64,000 nucleotides of DNA, from NCBI GenBank assembly GCA_013398175.1, contig VZRZ01001081.1, positions 124,611-188,610 on the forward strand, written 5' to 3'. A program made the translations under genes and the position numbers. This stretch comes from Climacteris rufus (Eukaryota; Chordata; Aves; Passeriformes; Climacteridae). Under the pieces are notes generated by a model. It worked only from the letters and a program-made list of their open reading frames with translations. It was not told the origin of the DNA and ran no database searches. Of the stretch, positions 1 through 14,470 are shown in pieces; position 1 is the first letter of the stretch, and every line of letters begins with the position of its first letter.

Positions 1-3000
1 CGAAGTAAAGTCGGTAATATTTGAGAGAAAATTAAAAATGGCAACCTGCTGTCACAGAAGGCAGTGTCTGAGAAATTGCATTTCTAGAGCAGAAAAAGCC
101 AGGAATGCTGTCATTTGTGCAAAAATGTCAGCTAGGAAAATGATGTCTTCTTCATCAGAACTTATGCAAAGAACAAGGTCATGATCTGTCTTCCTGATTT
201 ACATAAGAAATCTAAGGTCTGACATTGAAATGAAAATAGAAAGCCAGGATTATCTAGACTGCAAACAAAAACCTCATTAACCATTAGCTCATTTATTAGT
301 TTTACAAAAAATGAGCTTGTCTTTTCAAATAACAGAAGATACAAGCAGTGAAAATTGTGTTACTCAAAAGATAATAACATACTGCTGATTAGAATTATTT
401 TTATTTAGATATTTTGAATTCTTCCATTCAGATTTGTTTTCTTTTTCATTTCAATTATTATTTTATTATTTCATTATTTTAACAATTTTTAATGTAAATC
501 CTAATCAGGATTTAGAAATTCTGCAAATTAAAAAGCTGTATTTCTGTTCTTGTGAAAAGTTAAAATAAATAGAAGATGTTAATACCTTGTTATTGCTAGT
601 GGAAATTTTAATATATTTTTTTAAAGTAGCATTTCCTGATTTGTTAGGGAACAATAAAAAGTATTTCTAACAGGAATTATATAATTAAATTGATGGTAGA
701 AAGCAGATCCATATACTATATGTAGGTGTATATATATGAAAGACAGGTGTAATTGAAACACAAGTTATTGTGTGGATATGACATTGAATATGTCTATAAA
801 AGCAACCTTGGGTCAGCATATATATCCAGCACAAAACATCACCAATTGCAAAATGCACACTCTGATATATATGCAGTAAATTTGATTAGTCTCTGTCTGA
901 CATATCTTCTGTTATGCTTCAGCAGTCAGTCATTGATATATGCAGTGAATTCTTAGCCAAAGACTGATGCTTATCATAAGCAGCATTATGTAATACAAAT
1001 AACATAATTTTGAGAAATTTCACTCCTGTATTACCTTGAATTCCTTAGCAGCTACAAAGTCTACTTGTACATGGCATCAGTAGCATAATATTTTCACTTG
1101 TAACAGAACCAGCTACATATTGCTTGGGTCAGAATAAAATCCTTCTCAGACAATTTGTGTCTGTCAAACAATTAGTCTATTTAACTTTAGTTTGGAGACA
1201 AAAGTTCCAATTTATTTAATTCTTACAACTATAGTGACTGGCAGTTCTAAATATACACTATTAATAAGTCATTAATCTATAACTAAAGACTAGGCTCTTC
1301 CTTGAATATTTGTCAAATGCCTACTTCAGGAAATCTCACTGGAATGCCTGTCATTCTCACAATTACAGCAGAAAGAGCAGAATGAGTGTTTCAGGCAGCT
1401 AAATCAAAGCATGAGAAAACCATCAGCGTATTGGTTTTGAGACTGTAATAACCTCTGTGTTATTTACAATAGAAATTCAAAACACCAAGTCTCACTCAAG
1501 ATACTAAATAAAAAGGAGCAAATTAGTTGTTGATTTAGTTTAGCAATGGGGACCCTTGGCAATGTAACAAGCAACAACCCCTAAAAGGCACCAGGAATAA
1601 GAAATGGGGACAAAAACAAAATGATGAAAATGAGTAGGAAATTTGATGCATTTCTACTTCTCACCTCAGCCTCCAGATTTCAAATGGTGCCTGAAATGTC
1701 ATTTATATAATTATTACCATATCAGGTTAAAAGCAATTTCAATTCAGCTAATTTGATTGTGCATTAATGTCTGGGAAAAGAAGATAAGGAATGTGCATGG
1801 TAAAAATAGCTAGCCATTACAATAGAAGCAAATGGGGTCAACTATCTTTTTAGATAACCTTAAATTACTTGATCATTCAGCTGGTTTTGATTTTTTGTTT
1901 ATTAAAGATTATCACCAAATAGGAAGGAGGAAATAAATTAATTGAAGCCTTCCTGTCAACCTTCACCTTCTTTTTTTGAATAGTGATTGAAACTTTTTGA
2001 GAGAGTTTTTTGTTAAAACTGAGAGTGCTGAAGATGGAAGGTGTCAGCAGCTGTGTTTCTCGCCTGTCAATGATGGTTGTAAAGGACAGTGTGTGCCATG
2101 CCTCCTTTTCACTGGAAAGTTGACTTGTAATCTGTCAGCAACTGCAATTTAATTTCAGCAAAATGAGGAAAATAAGAAGTAATATGTTGGTTACTGCTTC
2201 AGTCATAGCTAAGAGTCTAGAAGGTCCTTGTTGCCAACTATTGACTTTGTGGTGTTTCTGACAGGAGAGAGCCCGGAGCCATCAGCCTCTACAGAACAGC
2301 CTTTTTCCTAATTTTTTTCAGCATTCCAGGGAATCTCTCAATTTATTGTTTTTCTGTCCTCTCTTATGTATCTCTTTCCTTATCTTTACTATATAAAACA
2401 TAAGACTTGTGTTTTACCCTACAGAAGTTCTTGCCTCACACTTGTTTTCTAAACTGCTGCTTACATTTATGTCGGGAATGAATTTGCAAAAGCTGCTGTC
2501 ACTGTTTAATGAATGGCTCCCTGTATGCGGGCTATGGTTTCCTGGCTTTAGTTTTGAATGGTTTGGCTGTGTCTTGTTTCTTCATCAGCTTCACTGAACC
2601 TAAATAGATACAACTGAAAAGCTTTGTCAGAATTTATCTGTAATTATTTATGCATACTTTCTGTTGACCTGCTCACTGAGAGCATCTCAATATTGGTCAA
2701 ACAGGAAAAACCAGTAAGAAGGGAGTAAGTTTAACACATATATCATCCCGTCAGTAATTAAGAACTTTTAAGAGAAAAGTCTGAACAGAAAAATCCAGTG
2801 ACCAGTGACACATGGAGGTCTAAAGGACTATAAAAACATTTTAAAAGTTCTGTCAGATGGTAGAGACATGCTTTGAAAGGTCGCTCTGGAAAACCAGACC
2901 TGATGAGCAAGATGAAGTCGTGATCCTCAGGAAAACAGACTATTGTCTTAAAACTAACATCTAATGTTCTGTTCCTACTTAGGTAAATAAGTAAGAAAAA

Positions 3001-4139
3001 TTGGTACCTATGGTACAGTATTTCTTGGACTGTTTGGTGAAGTTCCTCCACAGGAGTTACAAAGACAAATCCTTCTGCTATTTTTTAATCAAGGCCAGGC
3101 TGTTAGAAACCTGTGTCTTGATAAGCTATGAACTACAAAAGCAAGAAGGACATAAGATATTTAGCAGCATAACTTTGGTGACTAGGGGAAGGATGTCCAA
3201 AAAGAACACCATAATAAAAAGGAACAGAAAATAATTCAATACAGTGAGATTCTTTTCAACACACTAGAGAGAATTTGATGGTGTATTTTGGAAATAACTC
3301 TACCCATTATAATTTTTTATATGTCTCTAGTGAAACATCACTGATGAACAACTGTTCTTAACAACATATATGTGAAGAAGAAAGAATTTCTTTGAAGCAC
3401 TAGAGTTGCTTAAGTTCTGTCTGGCTGTATACTAACCTTGCCAACCTTATTCTTGGGAACATTAATAATAGCAACTTGAGTAACTAATAGTAACTAACAC
3501 TGAGAAACTGAAATTTCATCCTATATTCTGTAATCTCAATACTGTATAGAAGTAATTTTAGTTTCAGATTCTCACACCTTTCTCTCCCTAAACCCATTTA
3601 TCAACAAACATATAAAATCCCTTGACATAAATAGCAAACACCCATTCTCTAGTATTGTCATTAGGGCAGGTAAAAACTAGAGTGTAGGCACTGCCATGAA
3701 GTGGGTTAGGACATGATTAAGACGTTGTGCTCTTAGCTTCGTACATAAATTATGCATGTGGGGGAGTGGCTAAAACTGTACTAATGTATGTTTATTATCT
3801 GAATATGATATTTTGACAGAATAAAACTTAGCTTACTGTTTTATAGTACCACAGTGAACAAATAGGTGCGAGTCTTGTAAAAATTTTAATTAAAAAAATC
3901 TTTTCTCTTTTTGTTTATAAGAATGTTACTTTTCATGTTGACAGGGAGTCTTTTAACTTGACTGAATTCCTAGCCAAAGAAATGGCTGGGCAGGGAATTC
4001 ATAATTAGCCACTTGTCTTTTGACTGTGCAGTAAGGACTATCTGTGAAAATGAAATCCAGCAAAATAATGAAACCACAAATTAGGCATGTCTCATCTTAA
4101 CAAACAATGATGTCCAATTATGAAAGAATCTGTACTTAC
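1..4139 (-). other. CNTN5: CNTN5 intron (partial), downstream of the Ig3-start exon
   Basis: This is AT-rich intronic DNA between the donor at 4139 and the window edge. I looked for the next contactin exon, which would continue Ig3 up to its second cysteine, and did not find it. No CR1 piece, LTR or RNA gene is recognisable. The short open frames here have no family resemblance. Confidence 0.8.
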
Positions 4140-4242
4140 TTGCCAAGTGCAAAACACTCCATCTTAACAGTAGTTCCCCTTGCAGCTGTAACTGTGTAAG
4201 GAAAATGGACTTCAATTTTTGGTTCATATTCCCCCATCACAC
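4140..4242 (-). CDS. CNTN5: Contactin-5 exon: Ig2-Ig3 linker and start of Ig3
   Basis: This is an internal coding exon of 103 bp. It is read as two bases finishing a Gly codon, 33 codons, then two bases of a split codon. The translation starts [17 protein letters not shown] and ends VKMECFALG, which is the contactin Ig3 start. The Cys in MECFALG is the first half of the Ig3 disulfide, and its partner lies in a later exon outside the window. HFP followed by TVTAA fits contactin-5 better than contactin-4 or -6, where I recall QFPET. The acceptor is TTATTTTCCAG and the donor is a perfect GTAAGT at 4139-4134. The entry phase matches the exit phase of the exon at 19765-19968. CNTN5 is a GPI-anchored neuronal adhesion protein with six Ig and four fibronectin type III domains. 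The paralogue call rests on remembered family sequence, and the contactin call itself is very secure. Confidence 0.9.
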
Positions 4243-5785
4243 CTGGAAAATAATGAACGTTTAAAATATGAAATATCACCAGTTTTCCATTATCACAGAA
4301 AGACCCTGTGGCTTGCTTTTTGAATCTGCCTAGCAGTAAAGCTGGTAATTGATGGAGATAGCCTCATTCGATCTGATATGCTGTGGTCAGGACAAGTATA
4401 TACATACTAAAACCCTCTTCAGGGCTACCAGCAGCACAACAGTGAGCTTAAAAAAAGGATTTACTTTTTCATACATGGGTTAATATTTAAATTTTCAAAG
4501 ATGAAAGTGGGCAATCGATAGAAGAGTGCGAATTTTCATAGACCAAATCTTTGTTTACCAGCACAGTGACAATTATGACAAATAAATCAACATATCATGC
4601 TGTGTTTGACTGAGGACCTTCTAATCTCAGCAAAAACTCCTCAAATTATGGAGGAGCATTTATGTACACAGATAAAAATACAGATACATAGACATGCAAA
4701 ATTTGATTATATAATTTTCAGTGACATTTAATTTGGGAGATGATTCTTTTTATCAGGACAACACACTAAATACTGTAAGATACAACTAGAAAAATGTTCA
4801 GGAATGGGAAAATATAAACATGGAAATCAATAAAATTATCTCATATTTGTTTTAGAGTGATTGACAACTTTCAGTAATCACAAGAGCTTAGAAAATAAGA
4901 AATCAGAAGGGAAAAGGAGGTATGTTTTATAACATGAGGTGAGATATTTGTATTTGATGCAACTTGGAGGGAATGTCATAATCCACATGGGAGTAGAAGA
5001 CTGTGACTCTAACAGATGTGTTTGGTCAGATAGAAGTTCAGCTACATGGGTAGGCAATTCTCAGAAGCAAAAAGCTATATTAAACATAGTAAGAATTTTT
5101 TTGATTTTTAGATGAGGAAAAGTGAATAAAATCTGACTTGCTGACAAAGTAGCAACAAGACAAATCATTAATCTAAATCTATAAAAATCCGTCAAGACTC
5201 TCCAAAAAATTCTAAAGCAAGAAAAGAGGAACAAGAGATGAAAAGAAAGGAGAAAAAAAAATATCTTATGCAAGAAAGAAAAAGAAATGAGCATAAAAAA
5301 GGAACATGGAAGTAGAGGAGTATGAGATTTACAGCTCAGACAAGATGACCTGGCAGAGATAGATGGAAAAACAACCCACAATCTATTAGAGCAAAAAACA
5401 ATATATGACTGAAACTGTAAAACACATACTTCTAGCCCTTCAAATGTTCCTAATGGGGTTCGAAGTTTTCAATGGGGCTGTGCTCTTGTTTTCTTGCTGT
5501 CTCGAGGCTCCTGAAGCTTAGTTCTGGGAGGAAGTCTGAACATATATGCATTTAAACATTTTGTTAGGGGCTTAAGTGTAGTTGGAAAATCTAAGTGTGT
5601 GTGATAAGTGAATCAAATGATAGAAGCAGAAAGCATAAAGTGTTTTTATTTCAAATAGTATAATTTCATAAATAATGTGGCTTTATAAGTAGCAGATTTC
5701 CTTTTAAAAACATAATTCTGCAACTATTAAATGTGCTAGCAATAGTGACCCATTTCCTCAAAAACACAAAAGACTTTTTTTTTTT

Positions 5786-5841
5786 NNNNNNNNNNNNNNN
5801 NNNNNNNNNNNNNNNNNNNNNNNNNNNNNNNNNNNNNNNNN
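5786..5841. other. Assembly gap (56 N)
   Basis: This is a run of N flanked on the left by a T homopolymer and on the right by an A-rich tract, which suggests a short-read assembly failure at a low-complexity site. Any open frame translated across it is meaningless. Confidence 0.99.
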
Positions 5842-6079
5842 AAGAAAAAAAGAAATTCACATTTGTGTCCTGGGTATTAAAGTAAAGCCAGACCATCAAA
5901 CAAATTGTAGTCAATTAAAATTTTCCTTAGCCTACACTGAATTGATTCTTAATTTAGTCTGTCATAAAAATATATTCCCACTGGCTTGTGCCATATCAAT
6001 AAATTTCATAATTTAGTTACACTCCTTGTGACTTCTTTTACTGTTTTCTGATTTTTTTTTGATTATGGATACTCATTTG

Positions 6080-7560
6080 TAATTCATCTTAGTTAACCAA
6101 TTACGACTTTATAAGATATCTATCATATCTCCTTTTAAATGTGTCTTTTACAGACTGAAAAACCCCAGATCATTAATCCTTCCTTACAATGAATCATTAA
6201 TAAACACTCCTAGTGCCCATGTGGCACTATTTCAAATTCCATTCTATCATTTTGAGATGTGAAGATGAGAACTGTACAGCAATAATGAAGCTGTAGATCC
6301 ATCACACTTTTTTTTCCCTTGAAAATTTTTTGTTTGTTCCTTATTGCTTTCCACAAAATTCAGTTCTGTTTGCTGTTTTGCACTTGAGCTGATATTCACA
6401 CACAGTGGCACCTTAATCTCTTTACTGATAGTATCTAAAACAGGTATTATAATTTTCGATGTAGATACATAAATTTGTTGTTGGTGACATTTATTGTCTA
6501 TCCACTCTATTTCTACTATCGCAATATCCTTTTGCAGCTCTTCAGGGTTAGTGTTAATGTTAGCAATTCTGAATTATTTTATATCAATTATCTTCTCTAC
6601 CCCTCTGTTCATTTTGTTTCCAGTTAGTTTATGTGTTGAATGGTGAAGTCCTGGAAGTCTTCTGTGTCTTCACTGGCAATGTCCCAGTTCTCCAAACTGT
6701 TTAGATATTCCTACAACAGGTGGATTTTTTAAAATCCATTTTTAATTGAAAATGGGGCTGTCCTTCAGCCCTTCTAAGAGTTCAATGTCTTTGACAGCAT
6801 GTAGAATTCAATGTCTTTGACCCCCCCCCCCAGCAGAGAACTATATGAAATGAAAGCACCTTGGTCACTCCTATTCATATTCTCTTAGACTCTTTAGGAA
6901 GGTTGTACACAGATTGAAGCACAACTTCCCTGTTTAAAAGCTGTGTCCTTGGTATATGACTGTGTGATAAGACTACTGCATGATAATGTGCTACATACAA
7001 TCCTACAGATTGTACTTTTCTATGCATTTTCTGCCAATACACTTGACACAGAAATCAGATTTACTGGTCTGTAGTTCCTCAGACGTTCTTAGAAGTCTCT
7101 TTTTTGAAAAAGAAACACCTTTACTACCTACCCTCCTTCTAGTCCTGAGGCTCAGCAAAAGTAAACAGAACATCCTTCTTCCTTTCATACAGCAGTTTGG
7201 CCTTGGGGGTTTGTTAGTATTCGTAGTGCCAATACTACTTCTAAAATTTCTTCTATTCAATTGCAATAACTTCAGCCCTGTTAGGGCAACCTCCTAAGTC
7301 CCCTTGTAGTGAACACTGCTGAAAAGATTTCATTTAGGTTTTAAGATGCAGCCCTATATTCTTGAGGTGTTCCTTTTAAATCTCTGGTATCTGTTGACTG
7401 TTCATACTCACTGACAGGTTTTGTGCCTCAATGAATTTAAAAATGGAGTGTTTTTGCTTTTGTGTAAGACTTTGTTCTGGATAATAATTGTGCTGAGTTG
7501 TCACACAGTATTTAACATTTGTTTTTTTAGCCCTGAAAAAAAGAAACTTAAAATAGGATT
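6080..7560 (-). mobile_element. Ancient L3/CR1-like LINE remnant
   Basis: This stretch follows the antisense order of a CR1/L3-type LINE 3' half. Around 6130-6290 it resembles the region whose consensus reads like 'ctgaacaaccc...ttaatctttcct...gccc'. The part at 7030-7150 resembles the segment reading 'cttactggcctgtagttcc', then an interval rich in T, then 'ctaccctcc..agtcct'. The divergence is high, with no intact frame. The call comes from remembered family wording rather than an alignment, so the edges are approximate. The two open frames at 6980-7297 (plus) and 7003-7266 (minus) are chance openings inside it. Confidence 0.5.
6781..6831. repeat. 15-bp direct repeat followed by a C11 run
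   Basis: TTCAATGTCTTTGAC occurs at 6781-6795 and again at 6807-6821, and the second copy runs into eleven C residues (6821-6831). This looks like a local slippage duplication within the ancient LINE remnant. Confidence 0.85.
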
Positions 7561-10500
7561 AAATTATTCTTGCCCATTTAAGTCCCTTTGGTAATCTGTA
7601 CACGTACTGAATGTTCTTTGTATGTCATGGCATCATTTCATATTCTTAATGAAATGCTGATCTACTTACGCTTTGTACCATGTCCTGTTCTACTGGGTTA
7701 TTGCTATACTAGCAAGCGACATGCCTGCAGCAACTGGCAAAATGTATAAAAATTACTGAGGAATTGCTTGGTGTCCCTATGAAAATTAGGAAACAAAAAT
7801 CTATTATTGCAAAGGGATATTTCTCATCCTTATTATTTATTATCTTTGAGACCATGAAGGCCATTACAGTTGCATAGACATTAAGGGAATTATTAAGGTC
7901 TTACCTTCCCACATTATAGTGTAATTGCTTTGCTATGGCTGTGGTGCCTCTAGGCTCTTTATCTTTCCAGCCTCTCTTTTGGTCAGTATGATTCTGTAAT
8001 GGTAAAACAACCACCACCTGCATTTTCCTAAAGATTTTTGTTCATTTGTATTAGATGCTAAAAGGAACCTGAACTTTTTAAGAAATATTGAGGCTTTGAG
8101 TTATGTGAACTAGAATCAATCTTTCTCAGGCTTATATACATGACTCTCTTTCAGAGGTTTGGCTAAGGCCATAAACCATCCTCTCAGTAATTTTTTATAT
8201 CCAGTTATCAAATATGAAATACAACAATAAATAAAATTGATCAGCACAGAATAAAAACATAATATACTATTTTCAAGTGGGTAACAAATCACAGAGCTCA
8301 CGTGGTCTGAGCATTACAGAGCAATGGGATGCCATTCCCAATGCTGCTGAGCTGTGCCTTCCTATGAAAATACCTCCTTTCTGACAATCTTTTACCTTTC
8401 AAGATATGGCCCTCATTGTTCAATACTTTTTTGGCTAATTACTCAGTTTTCTATAGTCTCTACTTCACAGGTTGTGTCTTTCATCTGAGTTCAGATCTGA
8501 GTATGAAAGTGCTGAATTTGTGATTGGTATGAAACACACCTCTTCAAAATCAATCTAGTTTACCATATCTTGAATTTTGTCTGGGATTAGAAAAAAGTTT
8601 AAAAGCTGAACTTTCCTGTGTGTTTAAGTAAATCTTGTCTCTGGGCATTATTCTGAAATACATCATTCCACCTTAAATTTTCCAGTGTTTGTGTTTCTGC
8701 CCTTTCAGTCAGGGTCTTCTTGGCTGAGGGAGAATTAAAAACGAATAATCCTTTTGTTCTGTCTCTGATTACCAAGGAAGACACTGATTCAAGTGATTGA
8801 ACCTATCCCAGGACAAAGCATAGTCTGACCATGTCAGAATAAATGGCTTCTTAGCCATATGGCCAGAAAGGGAGCTCAGTATGTATAGAAGAGAAGATTT
8901 CCTTATTCTCTCCATCAGATATATTTTTACAACAATGCAGTTATTACAAAGTAATTATTCTCCAACCCAGGTAGAAAAAAATATCAAGAAAATCACGTTT
9001 ACTTTTAACAAGGGGTTTCATTTAACAAGTTGTTCCTCCAACTTTGCTGCAAATCTGTGACTTGAGTTCCACACTCTGCTACTCAATGTCTTATGAAGCT
9101 TAAGCTATAATGTCCACATTTCATTTTTCTATGAAAAAATGGAGATGACATAATAATATGATAAATATCGATTTTGAGATGCTCACATATTACAAGAATA
9201 GATGTAATAAAATTTCAAACATTTACAGATATTACTACAGCTAAAACTCTTTACAGTATCCGCTATGGGCCATTTACTGGAAATGGAAAATGAAATAAAG
9301 TGGCAAGATCAGTTTCTGGTACTTTCAGCTAAGAATAAGGGAAAGAGCTACAGACAGGATATCAGACATTATCACTTTAAGAAGGACTGCTCTACCTCTT
9401 CATTTAGCCTGCCATTCATTTAGACTTATACAACCTCAGATGAAGAGTGTAGAAAAACTGTGAGTCTATGAGAGTATCCATAAACAAGAATTCTTTCCTT
9501 CATGAGGGAAAAAGAAAATCAGACTGCTGAGAAATGACATATCATCTTACTCCAGCTGTGTAGAAGCTATTGCTTCTGTTTCATTAATCTTCTAGATATT
9601 AACTATCCTCTTGTATCTCCCAGAACATGATGGCTCCTTAAATCCTTTCAGCTAAAATGATTTGTGTTTGTTTCAAACTCTTCCAGTAATAGCCCTTTAA
9701 CTTCCTTTGGAACTTAATTTTGAATGGAATAGGTTACATGAAGTACTTGAAAAATTGGCCAATAATCATTTAAGACAGTAAATAGAAAAACTTATAATAT
9801 TCCTGGCTAAACATGATCATAGTGGTAAGGAATAAATGAAAGCCAAATATTTCCTGTACCCAGTAGAAAGATTAAGAATGGATGGATATTTGCCATAATT
9901 TCATTAACAAATTATAAAAGCCTCCTACTTCGGTGACCAGGAGTGTTCATCTGAGAGCTTTAAATGAAGTCCCTGTTCTTAATCAGATGGTGTAGGAATG
10001 TTGACCTGGTTTTCTTACAGCCTGGCTAGAGCTCTAATACCAAATTTACTTGGGATTCTTACTGTTTTAAATGTTCCTCTCAATTTTTGGGAAACCTCTT
10101 GAGGAGTAATGAACTTGCACTGCTGCATAGGAATTTTAGTAATTGTTCGGATCGTTGTAATGATGATCTATTGTGTGAATATGTATCTAAACCTAAGCAA
10201 ATTTTACCTAAGAAAATACTTCAGGAATGTTCATGTATAATTTCTTCTCCTATTAATAATGTGTGATGAAAACTAGGGTTGTCTAAGATGTAGGTCCTTT
10301 AGTGGCAAATGAATATTTAGCACTTTCCCTGAAGACCTGCACCATTAAATGTCTCCAGACATTTATTTGGAACAGAGAGCCCTGAATACACACTTTTACA
10401 ATGACAGTAAATTGACAGCACAAACTGAATTAATTCAAGTATAATGATGATACCTACCATTATATCCTGTCTGCAGCAGAGTTTTTAAATGCACTGGAAG

Positions 10501-13214
10501 AATTTATTGACTCACCTACTATTAATCTTATTCTAAATGGAAGGACCAGTGCCTTCTGTAAATCCCTAAAAACTTACTGTGGGAATGGTTGTTTTAAGAT
10601 AACCGTCCACAGCAGTCCTTCCACTTAGAGGTTTCTTAGCCAAGTTTGAGCTATAAATTTATCATTTGAGAAGTCCTAAAAATGCTCATGTGAAATTGCG
10701 TTCTGTAATGCACTGAACAAAACACTAAACTAAACTAACACTGAAGTGCCAACATTGTTTTCACATGTTTGAGAGCAAGTCCTATCAGATATCACTGGAT
10801 GGAAAGAGGTCTTTACTGAAATATATCCTCACATGAAAGAAATATTAGCAATTCATTGTCTGGAAAAAATATCATAATGAATACAGCTCAAGAACTGTAG
10901 TTGAAGCACTTCTTAATTTACAGATAGGGCATAAGATGTACATGATTTTCTAATTATAGAAGAATAAATGTAAAAGAAAGTCACATTTAACTGAAAAAAA
11001 ATTAACTGAAATTTAAACAAAACTTTCCTCTTACCACTTTAAAATCTGATTTTACTCATACTCCATTTCACTAGTTCATCAGTTACGCTCTGTACTCTGT
11101 CTAGGAACCCCTTTCTAGAAATAGTATTACTGTCTTGAAATATATTATTATTTGTAACTAGTAAATGTCATGTATGTATGTCACACATACAAATGAGCTT
11201 TCTGCCTCTTAAACATCAAATACAATTAAAAGCACTTTTCAATTGAAAGCAGGTGTTTTATGACTGAAATAAAGGGACCTGAAACCAAACCCCAAAGACA
11301 CAAAAGCAATGAGATAGTCTCAGAATAAGCAATGAGGGAAACAGTGGTATTTTATTTAGTTCTTCTAATGAGAGACTGAAATTTCTAGTGTACAGATTGG
11401 ACTGCAGAGATCTCTGTTTACCTGTGTTTGAAAATGTCAGGCATTAACTGTGACCAAGCCTTCAGTCTCTCTCTATGTAGAAAAGTCTTTACTGAGTAAT
11501 AATCTAGAGTTCATCTAATTTCTCACATAGTTGGAAAGTGGCACCTAAGCTCTCCTTGTGTATCTGGTGCGTCTGGTAATCCAGTGCATCTGGTATTGGA
11601 TGAAACAAAACTTCACCCTTTGGACATTCAGAGATGAGAGAGGACATCATTCTCATATACAACATCCCAATCTGAAGATTTGTACATATATAGTTGCACG
11701 TAAACACAAAAATCTGAAAATTTTCACTATGTATATAGATAATTTCTCTGAGTAGCCATACACATCAAGAAAAGAAAGGACTTACCTCACTAGATAAAAT
11801 ATCATCTTGCTTGAGAGGCCTAAGTCAAAGAAAACTGACAGAATTATTACGGGATTTTTTTGTTCCATTTTGTTTTTACAGGGAATGAGATTGTGTTGAA
11901 CTTGGCACAAGAAATCTGTGGCAGATTTCTTTCAGGCATCACTGGCCAAAGTTTATTGTTCCTCCTTTCCAATTGCCTGACATTCATTCAGGACAGGCTC
12001 ACAAAAGGTATTCAGAAGTCTGGGAAAGATTATTTAATCTAAATGATTAGGAGAAGGATCTAATTTTTATAGGGTTTGTAATTATCTTCCTGATAACATC
12101 TTTACAGTTCTCTAAGGACTTCATTTCTCCTGTAGTAAATGACCTAATAATTATTTGTACTTCAAATATGACCTTAGGCTTATTTTTTTTTTCCTTGCAA
12201 CCTGCACCGTTGTTTTACAGGATGAAAACTAAATATTCCCTTTTCACCTGGGTGCCAGAAGTGACAAAACTATTGCAATGTTCAGCAAGAGTTTTTCCTT
12301 TGTTTCTGGTCAATTAGAACACTACTGCACGAAATAGTGTTGGTCTAATATTCATTGTATCTAATTAAGTGGAAAAACTTCCTAAATTAGAAATATTTTT
12401 TTCAGTTAAGACTGCTCATATATCTATGCAAATACAATAGCCTATTATTTCCTCAATATGAAAGATGAAATTAACACTAAAATTTCTCTGCCATCAGCAA
12501 CAACTGTTGAAATGCCCATCGTTTTAGACCCAAGAGCAACAAATCATTGTTATATATTTGCTGTAGTTCTAACTTCAAGCTAAAATTCTTCTGTTCACAG
12601 TCAAATTATTTCACTATGTTGACAAGAATTCCAAACAGACAAGTAATATTTATTTGAACAGTATGCCACACCCTACAATTACAAAGCAACAGTCACTGGT
12701 GAGTTTGTATCTAATATCCTGAGACACGAAGATGCATAACATTCAGGACCATTCTTCATAATGCAAAACCATTCACAGCTGTAAATGTTTTTTTCACTAT
12801 CAATTTGTAAAAATTTGAATTCAGTCACCAATAATTAAAATATTACCAACACACGTCTGTCTGAAATCTTAATAGTTATGGTTCAATGCATTATCATTTG
12901 TACTCCTGACTTGAATTTAGATAACCTTTTTTTTCCAAGTTCACTTATTTTGGGCTGTGTAGATGGATCAGTTAACTCTTTCCTTTGTGCTAGTTTCATA
13001 AATCATAAGGAGAAGAAGTGAAACAAGAAAACATCAATACAGAAGATGTGTAATATGATACATGACTAGAGCCTTAAACTACTTCAGCTAATTAAAAAAA
13101 AAAAACAATGCTTCATTTCCAGCACATAATGTTTCTATAAACTAGTGGGAAAACTTAGCAGTTTTCTTTTCTCTTTTTTTTTTCTTTTCTCTTTTAAAGA
13201 GGTTACCTAAACAG

Positions 13215-13262
13215 AGCTCAGAGCAGACTGAGCTCAGAGCAAACTAAGCTCAAAGCAGACTA
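13215..13262. repeat. 16-bp tandem repeat, three copies
   Basis: Three head-to-tail units of the form AGCTCAGAGCAGACTG lie at 13215-13230, 13231-13246 and 13247-13262, with one to three substitutions between units. A pyrimidine-rich tract (about 13159-13196) precedes it. Confidence 0.9.
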
Positions 13263-14439
13263 AACTTTTGGAGTTCTTGCTCTACACTGAATCCTGGGAC
13301 ATAATCTTTTCCAAACTTTTCCCATTTTTCTCCTGTAATCCTCACCTGGGTTCAGCCCTTTATGTTCTCAAAAAACCACCCTAAATTGTTTCCTCTCTAT
13401 ACTTTTTTAGGATAAATATTTTACAAATAGTGTCTCCAAATTTTTGTGTGCTGTTTGATTATGCTCTTCAACTATTCTACAATTCCTATAAAACACTCTG
13501 TAAAAGGTACATTGTATAGGAGCCCTCTATAAAATTCTCTGCCTACTTATAGATTTTCCTACCCATGGATAAGGACCATTGGTGATGACTGGAACAGATT
13601 TTCTAAATAGAAAGAAATGTTAATATTTTGGGAATAAAGAAGCCTAAGACAAATCCAACAAAACTAGCAACCCTCCCCCACCTTATTATATGTATGCCCT
13701 TCTTTTACTTTTTTTTTAAAATTTAAAATAAGACTATCACTGACATTCCTTAATCCTGATTTTCATCCTATTATTTTTCACAATATTGCAGTAGAATCTT
13801 GTCACAGGAGCAGAACAAAAGAGACAAAAAGATACAAAATACCTGTATCCCGTGAAGGATACACTTTCAGTAGAGTAAAGCAGAGACTGTGGGAAGACTT
13901 TTATTTTCAGTTTTCATAGTGACCCATCATTAAAATATCTCACTACAATTTTACAGTTGCAACATGTTTACTACAGGGTAATGGCTGTCCAAGGATATTA
14001 GCTTTTTATCAGCCTTTCCCTGGAGCAAACCTTGCATACATTGATGTCTCTGTCAGTGTTATCAGTCTTTCTACACCACTAAAGGACAAACTTGATTTTG
14101 CCTGGACAGTTTGGCTCTGCTAGAATAAAAATCAAAGTAGGATTATTTTAGGTTTGAGTTATCTCCTGGAGTATTAAGGAAGAGTTCCTCCAGTTTGTAA
14201 CCAGTTTTTATGGAGTTGCACAATTCAAATATGAGTTGTCATTGCAAAACCTTGCAATATAACCTGCATGAAACTGGAAGCCTACAAGGCTGGAAACCCC
14301 GGAAAACCAAGCACAAGTAAGTCCCAGCTGAGTAAGTGTTTTCAACCCCTATTAAAATTCAGGTATAATTTTTGTCTTCTAGAATTCAGCTCCATATGAA
14401 TAACCACATCAGAAGACAAAACTAGTAATGAAAATAGGA

Positions 14440-14470
<31 letters not shown>
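14440..14470. repeat. AAAC / poly-A simple repeat
   Basis: An AAAC run passes into a poly-A tract. No LINE or SINE body is attached on either side that I can recognise. Confidence 0.7.

Noticed and set aside
2758..3051. 97-codon minus-strand frame, considered as a further contactin exon
   Set aside because: It shows no Ig cysteine/tryptophan pattern and does not match the continuation of contactin Ig3.
5061..5381. 106-codon minus-strand frame with Phe/Leu-rich, membrane-like stretches
   Set aside because: The composition comes from A-rich plus-strand DNA read in reverse, and no family resemblance is seen.
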